Assembly: GCA_949128115.1 (NCBI GenBank) | Contig: OX421963.1 | Coordinates: forward strand, 83,213,602 to 83,277,601 | Direction of reading: 5' to 3' | DNA: 64,000 bases | Source: Anaspis maculata | Lineage: Eukaryota; Arthropoda; Insecta; Coleoptera; Scraptiidae | Shown: positions 1 through 12,158 of the stretch, in pieces | Numbering within the stretch: position 1 is the stretch's first letter | How the letters are laid out: each line of letters begins with the position of its first letter | Position numbers and translations under genes: made by a program | The notes under the pieces: model-generated | Databases searched by the model: none | What the model was told of the DNA's origin: nothing | The model's input: the letters and a program-made list of their open reading frames with translations, nothing else

Positions 1-96
1 TTATCCATCATCACACATTTTAAATGCACAAAAATCAGGTATATTCATTTTATGATAAACATCTGAACACATAAAATAATAGGAGAGGAATACATA

Positions 97-1083
97 CAGG
101 GCTGTTCGGGTCTGGTTATTACAAACTTTGGGGGATGATTCCCTATCAAAAATAAAGCCGAAAAAACAAAAAACTCATGGCCCTAAAATGCTTCCTTAAA
201 AAGATACAGGGACTTGAAGTTGACTTTTTCAAATAGTTTTTTCACCGTAACTTTTGAATCGTTGGATCGATTTTGATCAAATTTGAACCAAAGTTCAGTC
301 AAAGAAGTTTCCATCGAATAATAGTACCACAATTTATCAAATTTTTTTAGGGGCGTAGATAATAGGGAACTGTCTTCTATTTTTGCTCCTATTTTTATCT
401 CCCTTGAACATTTCTTCCAAATTGTTGATATTGTCAAATTTCACGTTTAATTGAAAAGAAAAAGCTACTTTCACAAACTTTTGATTGGAGGCTCCATTTC
501 CGAGATATTTGGGTTGGAAACTTTGGAAAACGCCTCGAAATCGCGACTTTCAAAGGCCTACAAATTAAAATCCAAGAAAACCCATGATTCCTCAACTGGA
601 ATAAGTTTCCAGAGAAAAACAATTTGGGCTCTGGAAAGTGGCTATTTCGAGATATTTTCCAAAGTTTAAAAACCAAATATCCCCGAAAAGAAGCCTCTAA
701 TCAAAATTTTGCGCTAGTAACTTGTTGTTTTAAATTGAACGTAGAATACGAGAGTATCAACAATTTCGAAAAATAATCAGGGAAGATAAAAATAGGGGCG
801 AAAATACAAGACAGTTTCCTATTATCCACGCCCTCAGAAATTTTTGATGAATTGTGGTATTAATATTCGATGGAGACCAAATTGACTTAACTCTGGTTCT
901 TTGAATAAAATTGGTCAAACAGTTCAAAAGTCACGGTGAAGAAACGATTTGAAAAAGTTAGCTCCAACACCCTGTACCTTTCCAAGGAATCATTTTAGGA
1001 CCATGAGTTTTTTGTTCTTTAGGCTTTATTTTTGATGGGGAATCATCCCTCAAAGTTTGTAATAACCAGACCCGAACACCCTG
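97..1083. mobile_element. Palindromic TA-flanked MITE (CAGGG ends)
   Basis: The first and last several hundred bases are inverted copies of each other. The left end reads CAGGGCTGTTCGGGTCTGG and the right end is its near-perfect reverse complement, with only scattered mismatches. TA lies directly outside both ends (95-96 and 1084-1085), as expected of Tc1/mariner-type insertion. The interior has only short antisense-symmetric ORFs and no transposase motif, so this is a non-autonomous element. It shares the CAGGG-type end and the TA target with the elements at 21564 and 41741, but the arms differ in sequence. Confidence 0.85.
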
Positions 1084-1204
1084 TATAGAATATTAATGGA
1101 GTAGTTAATGAATAAACTGTGAGAACATAATTGAAAAAAATATTCAACTATGCTACAAAAAACATAATCACTCTTAACAATAACAATCATCAGTCAATAC
1201 TTAT

Positions 1205-2276
1205 GGATCTACGGGTAAGATACTTTGAAATCACTACCTAGATACTTTTGCGATATACAGGTGTCCCGAAAATACACTGACAACGTTCTAGGACAGCTTC
1301 CTCTTATCAAAATGAAGAAAAAAAGTTCCCATGAACATGAGTCCGGAAACGCTTCATAAGAGAGCTACAGGTCCCCAAAGGTGGGAGCCTGAAGATGGTT
1401 GTTTATCTAATATTTCCGAAACCATCTAAGAAAAATCAATCAAACTTGACACATCAAATAATCTTCTTATGCCTAACAAAACTTGGATGCCTAACAAAAA
1501 TGAAGTTGCTTTGAAATAGTTTTCCTTTCGTCTTGGATATCGTAATTGAAAATTAGCATTTCTGACCACGTTTTTATACATTCGAACTCAATTATCTCGT
1601 GAACGGTGCATCTATCAAGGTTGAACAAGAGGACCTTCTTTTGGTAGAAAGCAACAATATTCTATAATTTCTTGTTGAATTTGAAAACAATTCACATTCA
1701 AATGAGTTAGGGGTATTTTTACCTCCACACCCCAGCCTGACACACCCCTGGTAAATTATTGTGGAATTGATCTTGCCTTATTTTGTTGGGCATAAGAAGG
1801 TTAGTGAATGTGTCAAGTTTGATTGATTTCCCTTGAACGATTTTGGAGATGTTGAATAAAAACCAACTTCAGGGTCCCACCTTCAGGGGCCTGTAGCTCC
1901 CTTAGGAAGCGTTTCCGGACCCATGTTCATGGGAACTTTTTTTCTTGTTTTGATGAGAGGAAGCTGCCTTAGGACGTTGTCGGTATATTTCCAGGACACC
2001 TGTATACCTAGTTATAGCTACTTGAAGAGTATCTTAGTTACGTTGAAAGTAACTTAGTTACTTCAAAAATAACTAGATACCGCCAAAGTATCTTAGTCAC
2101 TAAAAAGTATCTGAAGATACTTGTTCTTTGTACAAGTTACTAGATACTTTTAAAAAGTATCTAAGTTACAGATACTTTTCTTCTGATCTGAAAAGTATCT
2201 TAGATAAAGTATCTAAGTTACTTTCAAGTAACTAGTTACAAAAAGTATCTTTCCCTTTAAGATACTCCCAGCTCTG
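1205..2276. mobile_element. AAGTATC-rich element, probably hAT-like MITE, interrupted
   Basis: The 1205-1255 and 2005-2276 segments share many copies of AAGTATCT and its complement AGATACTT, in both orientations. Subterminal arrays of this kind are common in hAT-type non-autonomous elements. The right edge reads GATACTCCCAGCTCTG and the left edge is a diverged counterpart. The two parts are separated by the TA-flanked element at 1258-2002, so this one is older. No TSD was recognised and the superfamily is inference. Confidence 0.5.
1258..2002. mobile_element. Palindromic TA-flanked MITE (CAGGTGTCC ends)
   Basis: The left end CAGGTGTCCCGAAAATAC and the right end are inverted copies, and the inverted match continues inward through the segments around 1300-1450 and 1790-1960. 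TA flanks both ends (1256-1257 and 2003-2004). There is no coding capacity. It sits inside the AAGTATC-rich element, so it is the younger insertion. The ends resemble those of the element at 17125-18656. Confidence 0.85.
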
Positions 2277-4055
2277 GTCTCAAATAGACTGCACTTCCAA
2301 TTCCTCAAGCATGCAGTGAGCGAGATAGAAAAGATCTTTTTATCTCTTACGATGTTCGCAAATTACCCTTGAAACGCCCAATTGTAACAAAAACAGTTCA
2401 TCAAATCAAATTCATCACTGTTGTCAATGAATCACGGAGATCTTTTGGCCGAAGGAGAAACCGCAGTTAAAAATCTTTATGAATAAGTAACAAAACATAC
2501 ATGACAGAGTCTTGAAAAAATCCCCAGAGAATTTCCGTGATGCTGCTTGAAGACTCTTCTTGATTTCCCGCACCTCTAGGCTAAGAGTAGGTACCCACCT
2601 ACGAAATGACATAAGTGTTAACAAAACAAAAGAGTGGAAAAAAACCGATTATTGATTAGGTATTTGGACAATGTTTTTGCTTTCATGAAGAGCATTCCGA
2701 CTTGTATACTCTCATGGATTTACAAGATCTACAAGATGATAGTATGAGCTCCAGAGACTGTTGAAAAGAGGACCAGAATTTAGACTTGAAGTTTACGTTG
2801 CTTTACGATGCATGATAATCGACGATAGTTCAAAATCACGGGAGTTTCAAGAGCAGCTAGGTACTTAATAGGTACCTAATTATTTCTCAAAACCATTCAA
2901 TAAAAGTTTTACAATACTAGATCAGTTAGGAAAAGCCACAACAGCAGGTACATACTGTGAACTGTTGTATGTTGTATAGGTGTGACTTGGAAATTTCAAA
3001 CTCGCAGGGAATGCCGATAGAGAACAGAAAAGACGGGAAACTTTTGCACCGCGCTGCTACATCCCGGAGAAGAATCGGACGATCGCATTGAATGGCAAAT
3101 GTAGATAGTGCAAGCCCGCGTACGTATTCGCCATGCCTACCGCGATAAGATCTCTGCATCATTAGCGAGAAGGCAGTTGACGTTGTTGGGTAATAATATT
3201 TTTAGTGGATATGCAATAAAATAAAACTCTTTCTAAGACCGCGCTCGTTGTTGCAAACGCTGAGCAGATACGTTACATACCATCTCATGAGAGTGGTTTC
3301 GCATAAGTCACGACGATCCGTTGACCGAATTATATACCCTCCTAGCCCATAATGCACTTTCTATCAAAGGAGAGAGATTCTCGGTACTCTATGGACCTAG
3401 ATCACCCATCTTTCTGGAACCGGCACTTTCATGAAGTTTGTGTACGAAAAATTACCGAAGAACATAATTCAAAGCGGAGAAGAGCCGCCGCCGAAAATTT
3501 GCATCACGCCATGTCATTATCCACTCAGCTTGATGCGAAAAGAGCTGGAAATGGCGCAATTTGAGAGAGGTGCATGCTGTAACGATAATGAATTTACGGT
3601 GGGTGTAATTATCGGTCTTGAGCGGCGTTATTATGATCTTGTGCGTCTATTTTGAATATTAAACTCACCGGGTAATCACGGCGCATAATCAGGTGTCGGC
3701 CGGTTTCAACTCCCGTCCTAATTGGAGCGTTCCAGGTGTAATTAAGCTCGGATTCGCCGGCGTCTCGCGGATATTGCTTTAGACTAATATCAGTAATATC
3801 GCCGGGCTAAATGGGGAGCGATCGAGGAATTAATTTTAATGATATGTGTAACAGCAGGATGGGGAACACCGGCAGCAGCAGTGTAGACACCTGTGGAACA
3901 GATTCTCTGTGGAAAAAAAGTGAACTGTTGGGCTGTCTCAGAAAATTACTTCTGCGGCTTTGAAAATATCATCAGTTTGCTAGACATTGAATGAACTTAT
4001 CCTGCGCAATTTTCAAGCTTTTCAACTCCAATGTAATTTGAGCCATTGAATGTGG
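2277..4055. other. Stretch without recognisable gene
   Basis: Only short ORFs occur here (for example around 2926-3162 and 3352-3655) and none shows a recognisable domain. The 3.0-3.9 kb part is less AT-rich and has no obvious inverted repeats, so it may be single-copy host DNA. I see no exon with clear splice sites. Confidence 0.4.
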
Positions 4056-4146
4056 TCACTCGAGCTCTTTTGATTGAGCAAATCAAAAGAGCTCGAGTGA
4101 CAAGTCTCGAGTCTCAGTTCGTGAGATCGAGCAGATCTCACGAACT
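4056..4146. repeat. Two adjacent perfect hairpins with the same GAGCA loop
   Basis: 4056-4075 and 4081-4100 are exact reverse complements (20-bp stem) around a 5-nt GAGCA loop. Only 15 bases further on, 4116-4128 and 4134-4146 are exact reverse complements (13-bp stem), again around GAGCA. GGTCAC at 4054 and GTGACC at 4148 could close an outer stem. Confidence 0.8.
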
Positions 4147-4389
4147 TGTGACCTCAAAAGGTGGTCAGTACAAATCGGCAGCCCTCTGTTTTTTTGCCGA
4201 GTTTTGAGGGTATATTGGGGCGAGAAGTGGTCTATTTATATTGAATGGATTTATATGACTCAAGTATCTGGAACCTCCTTAACTGCTTTGAGTTTCATCT
4301 GCTCGGGGTAGAGGATAAGAAAGTATTTTTGTCGCACTGTTTAGAGTAGCTTTTACTGTTGAGTTTCCTTCCGTCGAACACGAATTAGC

Positions 4390-5549
4390 TCTTCTTATTT
4401 GGTACTGATACCCGATGATGGCCACAAATTTTGAGAAGGCTGGATGACTCCAAGCTGGAGAAGTCGATCGTTTTGATCGTGCATATCTTTAGTGGACATC
4501 TGATGAGACGTTCGCCTAATCGATTCTGCATTTCCTGTGTCAATCTTGTGGACAGTCGTATAATTACTCGCTTTCCCCGATTTCGTCTGTTCCTTCCTTC
4601 CTTCCTTCCTGTCTTCCTTTCTTCCTTCCTTCCTTTCTTCCAAAATATATCTTCGTACAATTTCCCCACTATCTCCACTCCACAGTCCACTCTCCAGCTG
4701 TTTTCTTTCCATATCTCGCTGCCTTTCCATATCTTTCCTTTTAAGCTCAAATGCTAATCGTTCCAGTTCTTTTTGACGCTCTAGCTCCTCTCCCTCAAAT
4801 TCCTCTTGAAGCTGATCTAATTGTGATTGCTTTTCTAACTCCAGCCTCCGTTTTCTCAGTGACAAGCTCATCGACTTTGTATGGCTTATTGAATGCGGGA
4901 TGTTATCATGAACAGGCGAAGCATTTGCTGGTTCGGAAAGTGCGACTCGGGGTTGGCCAGGTGATTCTCCCTTGTTCTTACTCTGACTATACGAGTAATG
5001 CGAAGTGTGTCTTCTATCGCTTGAGTGAGTCTGGCTCTGGCACCAATGTAAAATTCGTCTATTTTCAATTTTTTTTTCAAAAAGTCATATCATAACACCA
5101 TGGTAATTAACAATTACCAGTTAACGAGAGAACAACAATCCAATCAGGTACGTCCATTACACACACTATTCAAGAATCTTTTGAGCTCTCTTGGTCAACA
5201 GCACTTCTCTGTATTAAGTGGGAGTTTGCACTGAATGGATTCGAAGTGTAATCGATGATATTCAAACATATTTGTGGAATTGCTTCCTGATATCAGACGA
5301 TGTTCCAAAGTGAGAACCACTAATACTCTCAAGAGGCGAAAACTAATTCTTCACAAATAAGCAGGTCAAGAAAACGGAGGATATCTTGTGCCGTTCGATC
5401 CGCAGTAAAAATGAGTCTTGTCATCTTGCTGTCTTCAATCCCTTCTGAATAGTTGGAAAAAGTTGAACAGTCAATTCCTTCTCCTCTGAGCTCGCTGTGG
5501 CCAGCTCCAGTATCCAATAAGGCAATGATCTTCTTTCTAATGAAGCTGA
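4390..5549 (-). pseudogene. Ty3/gypsy retrotransposon remnant (protease, coiled segment, RT N-terminus)
   Basis: Read on the minus strand, the first part carries a retroviral-type aspartic protease motif LLDTGAG at about 5510-5530. Next comes a Glu/Arg/Lys/Leu-rich, coiled-coil-like stretch at about 4640-4870 (ELERQKELERLAFELKRK). It ends in a segment resembling the start of a gypsy reverse transcriptase (HKIDTGNA, then GVIQPSQNLW) at about 4400-4560. Several frame changes and a GGAA-type microsatellite break the frame. The coiled segment could be Gag-derived or from another element. A LINE tail is inserted just upstream in the protease region. No LTRs were identified. Confidence 0.6.
4587..4641. 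repeat. (TTCC)n / (GGAA)n microsatellite
   Basis: Imperfect run of TTCC/TTTCTTCC units. On the minus strand it lies inside the retrotransposon-derived frame and translates as Arg/Lys/Glu/Gly repeats, so that apparent protein segment is a microsatellite product. Confidence 0.9.
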
Positions 5550-5568
5550 TTCCAATGTAAGATCCTGA

Positions 5569-5841
5569 AGGGATGAGTGTGGTGTGTGGTTGTGTGTTGT
5601 TGCTGCTGTGCTTGGTGTACTTGGATAGTTACTGTATGTGTTACTTTGTGTTCTTGTTTATTAAGTTTTTAGTCTATTTTTTGCCCCTCTCTTAACATAA
5701 ATTGTCTTTCTCATGTTTTTAGATGTACCTTTGCCTTGTGTGTATACTGTATATTAATTATTTAAGATTATTTATCTCAACATTGCTTATGATATGCTGT
5801 ATATATCGAGAAAGCAATAATCCATATTCTATTCTATTCTA
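5569..5841 (+). mobile_element. 5'-truncated LINE 3' tail with (ATTCT)n end and 19-bp TSD
   Basis: This segment is flanked by TTCCAATGTAAGATCCTGA at 5550-5568 and TTCTAATGTAAGGTCCTGA at 5842-5860, which match at 17 of 19 positions and look like a target-site duplication. The insert ends in a pentanucleotide run (ATTCT repeated) at about 5825-5843, a typical tail for several non-LTR retrotransposon clades. There is no ORF, so only 3' UTR remains. It splits the protease region of a minus-strand gypsy remnant. Confidence 0.75.
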
Positions 5842-5869
5842 TTCTAATGTAAGGTCCTGATCACAATAA

Positions 5870-6880
5870 TTTAAAAAGTACTTATAAACTTATAACTTAT
5901 AAAAGCTAACTTATAAACATAGCAGAAATAACTTGATCTTAATTCAAATTTTTGGAACTTGTGTCGGTAAGGGGTTGTCCCCAGACAACTGATTGATTTT
6001 TTCCACGGAGTTTGGTGTTTGAAATGTGAAATTCCGGCAATTTCGTCCTCGTCTGTTTCAATGGGGTACTTGCCCAATTTGACTGAAAATACTTTTAATC
6101 ATCAACAAAAGTGATAAAGAGTATTTCCTGGGAATTTTCAGAAAATATATCCATTGGTTAGAAAGATTTATTCTCAATTTTTTTTGCAAAGGTTGGACAG
6201 TGAGGAAACTTCAGTGAAGTTTTCATTTTTGTATTTTTCAAATATTGTCATGCCACTCTAACAGTTTTTTGAGTTTTCAATCCAACAATGCTGTTTGTTT
6301 AGTTTTTGGTATATTTGTGACGTCACAAATATATTTTTAAAACACGCATTACTACCGCAATTTCGGGAATATAGGATAAAGAAAAAGTACAGGTACATTA
6401 TTTTTGACCATACTATCGATTAGGCTGATAAAAAAATCGGGCAAGTACCCCATTCTCTTCGCGCTGACGACGTAACCCAAGATTTTCACTCTTTCTTGTA
6501 CAAAGGGGAACTGACTAGGCTTGAGAGTGAGTATTGCATCGCGAAGGATTTGAAAGATTTTCTCCAGTTTTTTCTCGTGTTTCTCAAGCGCTTCGCTGAG
6601 GACTATTATATCGTTCGCATGTATATCAAAACGTCCCTTCAATTCATTCCCCGGAATACCCTGTCCGCCAATTCCTTAGAAGTTACTGGAGCGTTACAAA
6701 GGCCAAATGCATGTTTTCGAATTCAGCTACTAATAACCCGAATACATATCGAGAGTTGTAAAGAACTTCGACTCCGTCAGATATGTCGTCACGTCCTCAA
6801 TTGACGGGATCGGATGTACGGCCTTCCGTGTGACTTCGTCTTTTTCTCAGGAATCCACACAGAATCTGGTTCTCTCGTTT
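5870..6880 (-). pseudogene. Ty3/gypsy reverse transcriptase remnant
   Basis: Minus-strand frames give gypsy RT motifs in order: a CVDS-like start and HPIPSIEDV at about 6780-6870, FFTTLDMYSGY (motif A, catalytic Asp kept) at about 6735-6765, then a decayed YxDD box reading HANDIIVLS at about 6600-6625. Next are KILGYVVSAKR at about 6460-6500 and, beyond an inserted palindromic element, IETDEDEIAGISHFK with a SFLGTT-like stretch at about 5960-6060. Frame changes and a lost first Asp of the YxDD pair mark it as dead. Confidence 0.7.
6062..6452. mobile_element. Short TIR element (AATGGGGTACTTGCCC) inside gypsy RT
   Basis: AATGGGGTACTTGCCC at the left edge and its exact reverse complement at the right edge bracket about 390 bp. 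The flanking minus-strand gypsy RT reading continues on both sides (VVSAKR before, IETDEDEIAGI after), showing an insertion into RT. The interior is AT-rich with no ORF. The TSD is unclear. Confidence 0.65.
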
Positions 6881-7089
6881 TTTTTTTGGCTTGAGCAATT
6901 GGTGGAGGCGCCGCGTTCAATCCCAATGATTGTTCTGCTATATCAGCTGGAAAATTCAGAAATGCTTTAGCATTTAGTCCCATTTGAAATAATGAAATGC
7001 ACAAGAAAATAACAGTCAAGCAGTAACAATACTTCGATACCAGCAGAAACATTGTGTGAGCTCGACACAGCAATTGAAGGCATTTAGAT

Positions 7090-7118
7090 TAAGTATTATT
7101 ATTATTATTATTATTACT
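7090..7118. repeat. (TAT)n microsatellite
   Basis: Run of TAT/ATT trinucleotides, about nine units. Confidence 0.9.
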
Positions 7119-7119
7119 A

Positions 7120-10100
7120 CAATATCAATTGATCGAACTAACCCCCATCTCTTGAGCCATATGTAGCCCAAGAGTATCTTTAGAAATATCTCAAGTTTGG
7201 TTGGAGACTCTACAACCTAAATCACATAGTGAAAGAAACAGATGACTGTCCAACCCACCCGCAATATCTTATGTGCGCTCATACAATAACTAGTGGACTA
7301 TGTCGTGCTCACTAGCCAATCATATTGCAAGGGTCTGTATTTTTTTCTCAATTCTGTGGCGCAAGAACAAACCCACCTAACGGGTCTAAAGTATACGTTT
7401 CTATCTCTCTCACTTCACTACTTTATTTATAAGTCTGTCTCACAAAGTGATGCCGTCCCTGAACTTGGAAAAATACACCAATCGGCGACAAAATGCCTGT
7501 CAGCTATTGAAGAAAAAATCGGGATGTCTATAGTTAACTTTCCTACTTGTTCAGGTACTTGGAGTTCAGACTTCAGGTTCAGGAAAAAGCAATGAAAGTT
7601 CCCAAAACCTGGAGTCCAGTTTTCTGGTCCTGTTTCTTCGAAATTGCCGCAATGTGGAACAAGTGGAAGCACCTTGGTCTGTTGAACGAACAAAAAGGAT
7701 GGTTCTGCTTGACTTTGATGGCTCTTTTGACATCTTGCTCTTCAATTCATGTACAGCATGGTATCAAGAAGTCAACTTCTAGGTGTTCCGCTGACAACAT
7801 TTTCCCTCTTTGACCGATTTTTAAAATCTAGGGCTCAAATTTGAGCATGAAAGCCCTTGGGTTGGCATCAAAAGTAACACAGGGATATAATGAGGTCGAA
7901 TGAAACATTCGTTTTGGACTCTGCTTCGGTGTTTCATGACTGATAGTGACAAAAACTTCAGATAGAGCTAGGTACCAAATTCCAACTAGTAACATTTTTC
8001 TTCAAGGAGAAACAGCCCCCTTACCCGGCTGCGAATGCCCGTAACTAATTTTGCAGAAATTAAAGCTAATAATAAGATCATTCGTCCCTGATTGTTCCAA
8101 TTATTTTCCTAACGTTGCCCTGAATTTTCAAAATCGGCCAGAAAGGGAAAATTTCATCATCTGAAAACAAAGAAGTTGGTTTTTTGATACCCATTCTGTA
8201 AATAGAAGGAATAACTAGATAAAAAAAAAACAGATCCAAGATAATTACGAACTGCACCTATTTGCCTCGATGGTAAAATTCAAAAAACAAAAAATCCTAA
8301 AGGAATATGTCGAACTTTTAGAAATGTTGTACTACTTTCTTCAAACCCTGTATAGAAACTCAAGGTAGCATCTCTAGACTTTCAAATTGATACGGTTCTG
8401 CTCCCAGAGATACAAGTTCTCAATGCTTCAAACAGAATTGAATTGTCTAAGCCAGTCAGCTTGTTCTGAAAAAGGATGAAATTTAGGCGAACGACATCTA
8501 TTTCGTTGCGTAGTTTATACTTACAAGTCTACAAAGAGAGCTCGCTCCACGCACTAAGTCGCCAGTTTTCAGCTTCAAGCTCGCGGTATTCGCACCTCAC
8601 TCGTCAGCGAACTAATCCATTTCGGCATATTTCAGTACCTACCAGCTACAAGTCTAATTGCAATAGCTCAAAGGCAGCTTCGAGACGAACGCGCTTTTGG
8701 ACGGCTCCTCCGCCAATTGTACAGGTTTGTGGCTTATCGCAGCGTTGGGGTCTCCATCAGCGAATTTCGTATAAAGTAGCTCTCAATTTTTACAATGCGT
8801 GTGAATAACTCCGAGAGATTACAGACGATCCCATCCGATTAAAACAAGATGCTTTCGGCAGCTCATTGACGAGTTTTATTGGGCGTCAGCTGGTTGTTAC
8901 ATTTGCTTATTATTATTGCGACTATTTAAGGAACGACAATCAACTCTGAGGGAAAGTTCGTTTTATTAGCTGTATATGAAACAACCACTTGTTTGTGTAG
9001 CTCAACGAGTTCACTGGCAAAGAAAATTTGAAAACTTTACACTGATCAGGATGCTAACAACAATAATTAGAAAAACAATGCAACGCCCCGGAGGCGATTA
9101 ATTTAAAGCCAATATCGTGAATGATAAATCAAACTTGAACAATGGGACATCAAGAACGCACTTAAGTTGTTTACTGCGTATATGCCTACCTTTTGAAATA
9201 TTTATTGCAAAAAGCGTGCGCGCACCGGCCGTAATTTGAATAAATTATTGGAGGAATTGTCACAATCCTATGTACATCGGCCGGTTCATTGTTTAAGTCA
9301 TTTGGTCAGTGCAAAAGTTTTACTGCTTCCTTTTCGATTAAAATTCCTAGGCCACGAAATTATCAATAACGATCCATGCGATCCGGATCATCGTCAATCA
9401 TAAAAACTATTTACGATTACAGTTTTAGTCAAAATAACAATAAAACGCGGCGTGCCATTTGCATATTTGATTATTGTAAGTAGCAATAAATGTCTTGCAT
9501 AAATTTGTACGTTTATTGCTTACACCTCGCGGTACACACACACGGCACGCCGTTTTGGATACTTCCGTCATAACTTTCACGCCAATTCGGCGCAACAGGT
9601 TGTTTTCGTCTTTTGTGTTTATACCGAAGTTTTATTGTATACCATCCTTCAAAATCTATTGTCTAGGTTTCTTCGCGACAGGCGATAATTAACATTTCGT
9701 AACACAGGTATATGAGGGATCGCATCTCTGGGTCATGGGAAAAAGAAATCCGATATGCAAAAATGGCACGCGTGTGGGCACAACACAAGAACCATATTAC
9801 CCGATAATGTGGTGCACTATAAAATCCATGAAGCATTATAATGCAATGCACCACGGGTTTATCTGTTTGGTGTGCGTTTATCACTTGGGCCGGTGCGAGA
9901 GCAGAGACTATGGCACGGCCGTAATATATCACGGGAAACACATAGTTGTAAAATAAATTATGGGACGCGCGAGTTTAAAACACAATTTTAGTACATCTAA
10001 GATTTTACATTTAATGTCTCTTGTAGCTTACTGCAGCGACTATGAATGTCAGCTTCCCGGATGAATTGTGACCGGAGATAATTGTCGTTGTAGGACACAA

Positions 10101-10673
10101 ACGCATGCGAGACTTAGATTATCTTAATATAGTAAGCTTTTAGCTTTCAATGTTATGATTCATAAAGCAAATGCACAGCCATTGTAAAACGGTAAACATT
10201 CGCATTTTCTGCGAGTGGTCTCTGGACGCGCCACCACCATAATCTATTCCCCCGGTATATAGGAGGCCATTATGCCCCGGAGTTGTGCGCCGCGCACAAA
10301 ACACAAATTTGATTTGTAGTCCCGGGAAATAATTCCAGCTAGGTGTAATGTGCAAGAAACGGCAAAGGCCTGTTGTACGCGAGCATACAAGGTTTGCGAG
10401 AGAAAGATGGTGAAGCTTGCAGCAGGTGTCTAATAGGCAATGATTTCGTATTGTGTGCGTGTGTGCGTACGCATGGATAAACTTTACTTCGAGAATATAT
10501 GAATGGTTATGCGACATACGGCCGTAGATAACGAACACTGAAGATTAGTAAGTGAATTGTCGGAGCGAATTGATTTGAGCTTTTCAACGAAAAAAAAAAG
10601 CTGAAAATAGAAAATAGATATGCTCCTGAATCACCGGAAGAATAGGGAACTTGCATGATGTTTTATGTTCACT
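7120..10673. other. Long stretch without recognisable gene
   Basis: Several ORFs of 60-130 codons occur (7293-7813, 8476-8808, 10140-10538) but none has a domain I recognise. A CAAACCCTGTATA end at about 8343-8353 is probably the edge of a truncated TA-flanked MITE. The 8.8-10.6 kb part lacks obvious repeats and has dispersed GGCCGTAA words (around 9228, 9917 and 10518). It is upstream of the knirps-family exon and could hold intronic or upstream regulatory DNA, which is unproven. Confidence 0.35.
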
Positions 10674-10951
10674 CAGTGCCGGCCTTAGCAATTTTGGCGC
10701 CTCGGGCCAGAATTCGAAACCGCCGCCCCCACTTTGGGTCCATGAGCGAAGCGAGCAAAAATTAAGTATTTTTGTTGCAATAATGAAGCATTTGTGCTTT
10801 TATAGAAGCAAATTCGGCGATCACCACTGGCAAGTCATTTTGTTGCTTTCGTAAATTATCAATGTTCTTTATTCCAACCGCGGTTTTTCCGCCCCTATGA
10901 GCTGGCGCCCCGACCGGTCGCCAGTCTCGCCCTACCCTAAGGCCGCTACTG
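10674..10951. mobile_element. hAT-like MITE with CAGTGCCGGCCTTAG ends
   Basis: The left end CAGTGCCGGCCTTAG and the reverse complement of the right end, CAGTAGCGGCCTTAG, match at 13 of 15 positions. Ends of the CAGTG type are frequent in hAT elements. The 278-bp body is GC-richer than its flanks and non-coding. I could not find a matching 8-bp TSD, so the superfamily is tentative. Confidence 0.6.
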
Positions 10952-11746
10952 TCGTAGTATAATTGTTACAATTTTTATTGATTCCAACATCTGTGTGCGT
11001 GATAATTGAAGATTTTCTAGACTGAGATTGTTCACAAATAATAATTAAACTTTTTCTTATCTGATTAGAATGTCTTTCTCCAATTTGACCATTTCCAAAA
11101 TCGACGTCGTATAAGTTACGTTTCCGGAACGTCGGACAATTTTAATGGGTAACCCTTGTGCCTATGTGCCTTGCAGAATTTACAAAATTTCTTCTAAGAA
11201 CCGTGTCACCTATACTTGGAACTCCCTATTTTTCCTTCCATAATTTTCAACTTGTTTTGAAACTGTTTTTGACGTCTGGTCTGGATGTGATAGTCCTACC
11301 TCGGGTTCCACCAAACTTTCATCAACGCCTTAACTTTATCACTCTAATAGTAACTAAGCAACTGGCCATCCTATTGGCTGGTACATATAGCAACTATCAG
11401 CGTGATAGATTTAATCTGCTTTTGAAATTTTGATGAAACCCGAGGTAAATAAGTCAATCTGGTTTCCAATCTCCTGCCAAACATTAGGAAAGCTGGAGTT
11501 TCACTTACTGATGTCGTATAATTGGTATTTCTTTGGTCGAATAAAAATCTTTCTTTATTTGCTTCTTTGAGTATTACCTTTTTTCTTCTTTATCAGTTCA
11601 ACGCTACTTTTCACTAAACCGTTGCTTTGGGGGTGGTACGGTGGTGAGAACAATTGTTTTAGTCCATTCATCTTCAGAAAATGATCAAACTCTTGCAAAG
11701 AAAAAAGAGGACCATTGTCCGAGATCAATTCATCAGGAATAGCAAA

Positions 11747-12158
11747 TTCTGGATTCTGGATTAAGTGGAGAGTGATGGAACATAGTTCCATCCGGCACAC
11801 AGGCCTCACTTTTGGGCCCATTGTACCGTCTCCTCAATGTTGCCTTCCCCCTCCGGTCAGTCGTCGAGCCAGCCAAGCCGTTCGACAAACTTTGAGACAC
11901 GGCTAGGTAGGGTGCCAAGGCTGGCCATACTAGGCCAGAGGTCCCCTGGTATGGATCCTCTTAGTGATGAAAGAGCTGGGCAGTGGCAGAGCACATGCTC
12001 AGCTGTCTCATCACTCTCATCCTCCTCTCCACAGCCTCGACATGTGGGGTCATTTATGATCCCAATCTTGTGGATGTGTTGGTTCAGCCTAAAATGCCCA
12101 GTCAAGATCCCCAAAAGTTTCCTGAGTTTCCCCCTAGACAGTTGCAAGCAGTGATTGG
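11747..12158 (-). mobile_element. 5'-truncated LINE 3' end inserted in gypsy integrase, 15-bp TSD
   Basis: The minus-strand ORF at 11857-12147 matches the C-terminus of Jockey/R1-type LINE ORF2: LTGHFRLNQHIHKIGI, the zinc-knuckle-like CRGCGEEDESDETAEHVLCHC, then FVERLGWLDD. The copy is flanked by ATCAGGAATAGCAAA (11732-11746) and ATCAGGAATACCAAA (12159-12173), which match at 14 of 15 positions. Both flanks translate as the same integrase stretch (F-x-IPD), so the direct repeats are duplicated target DNA and not part of the LINE. Confidence 0.85.

Noticed and set aside
4395..4871. 158-codon Glu/Arg-rich coiled-coil ORF as a host gene
   Set aside because: Its C-terminal half is a GGAA microsatellite running into gypsy RT sequence, so it is retroelement debris.
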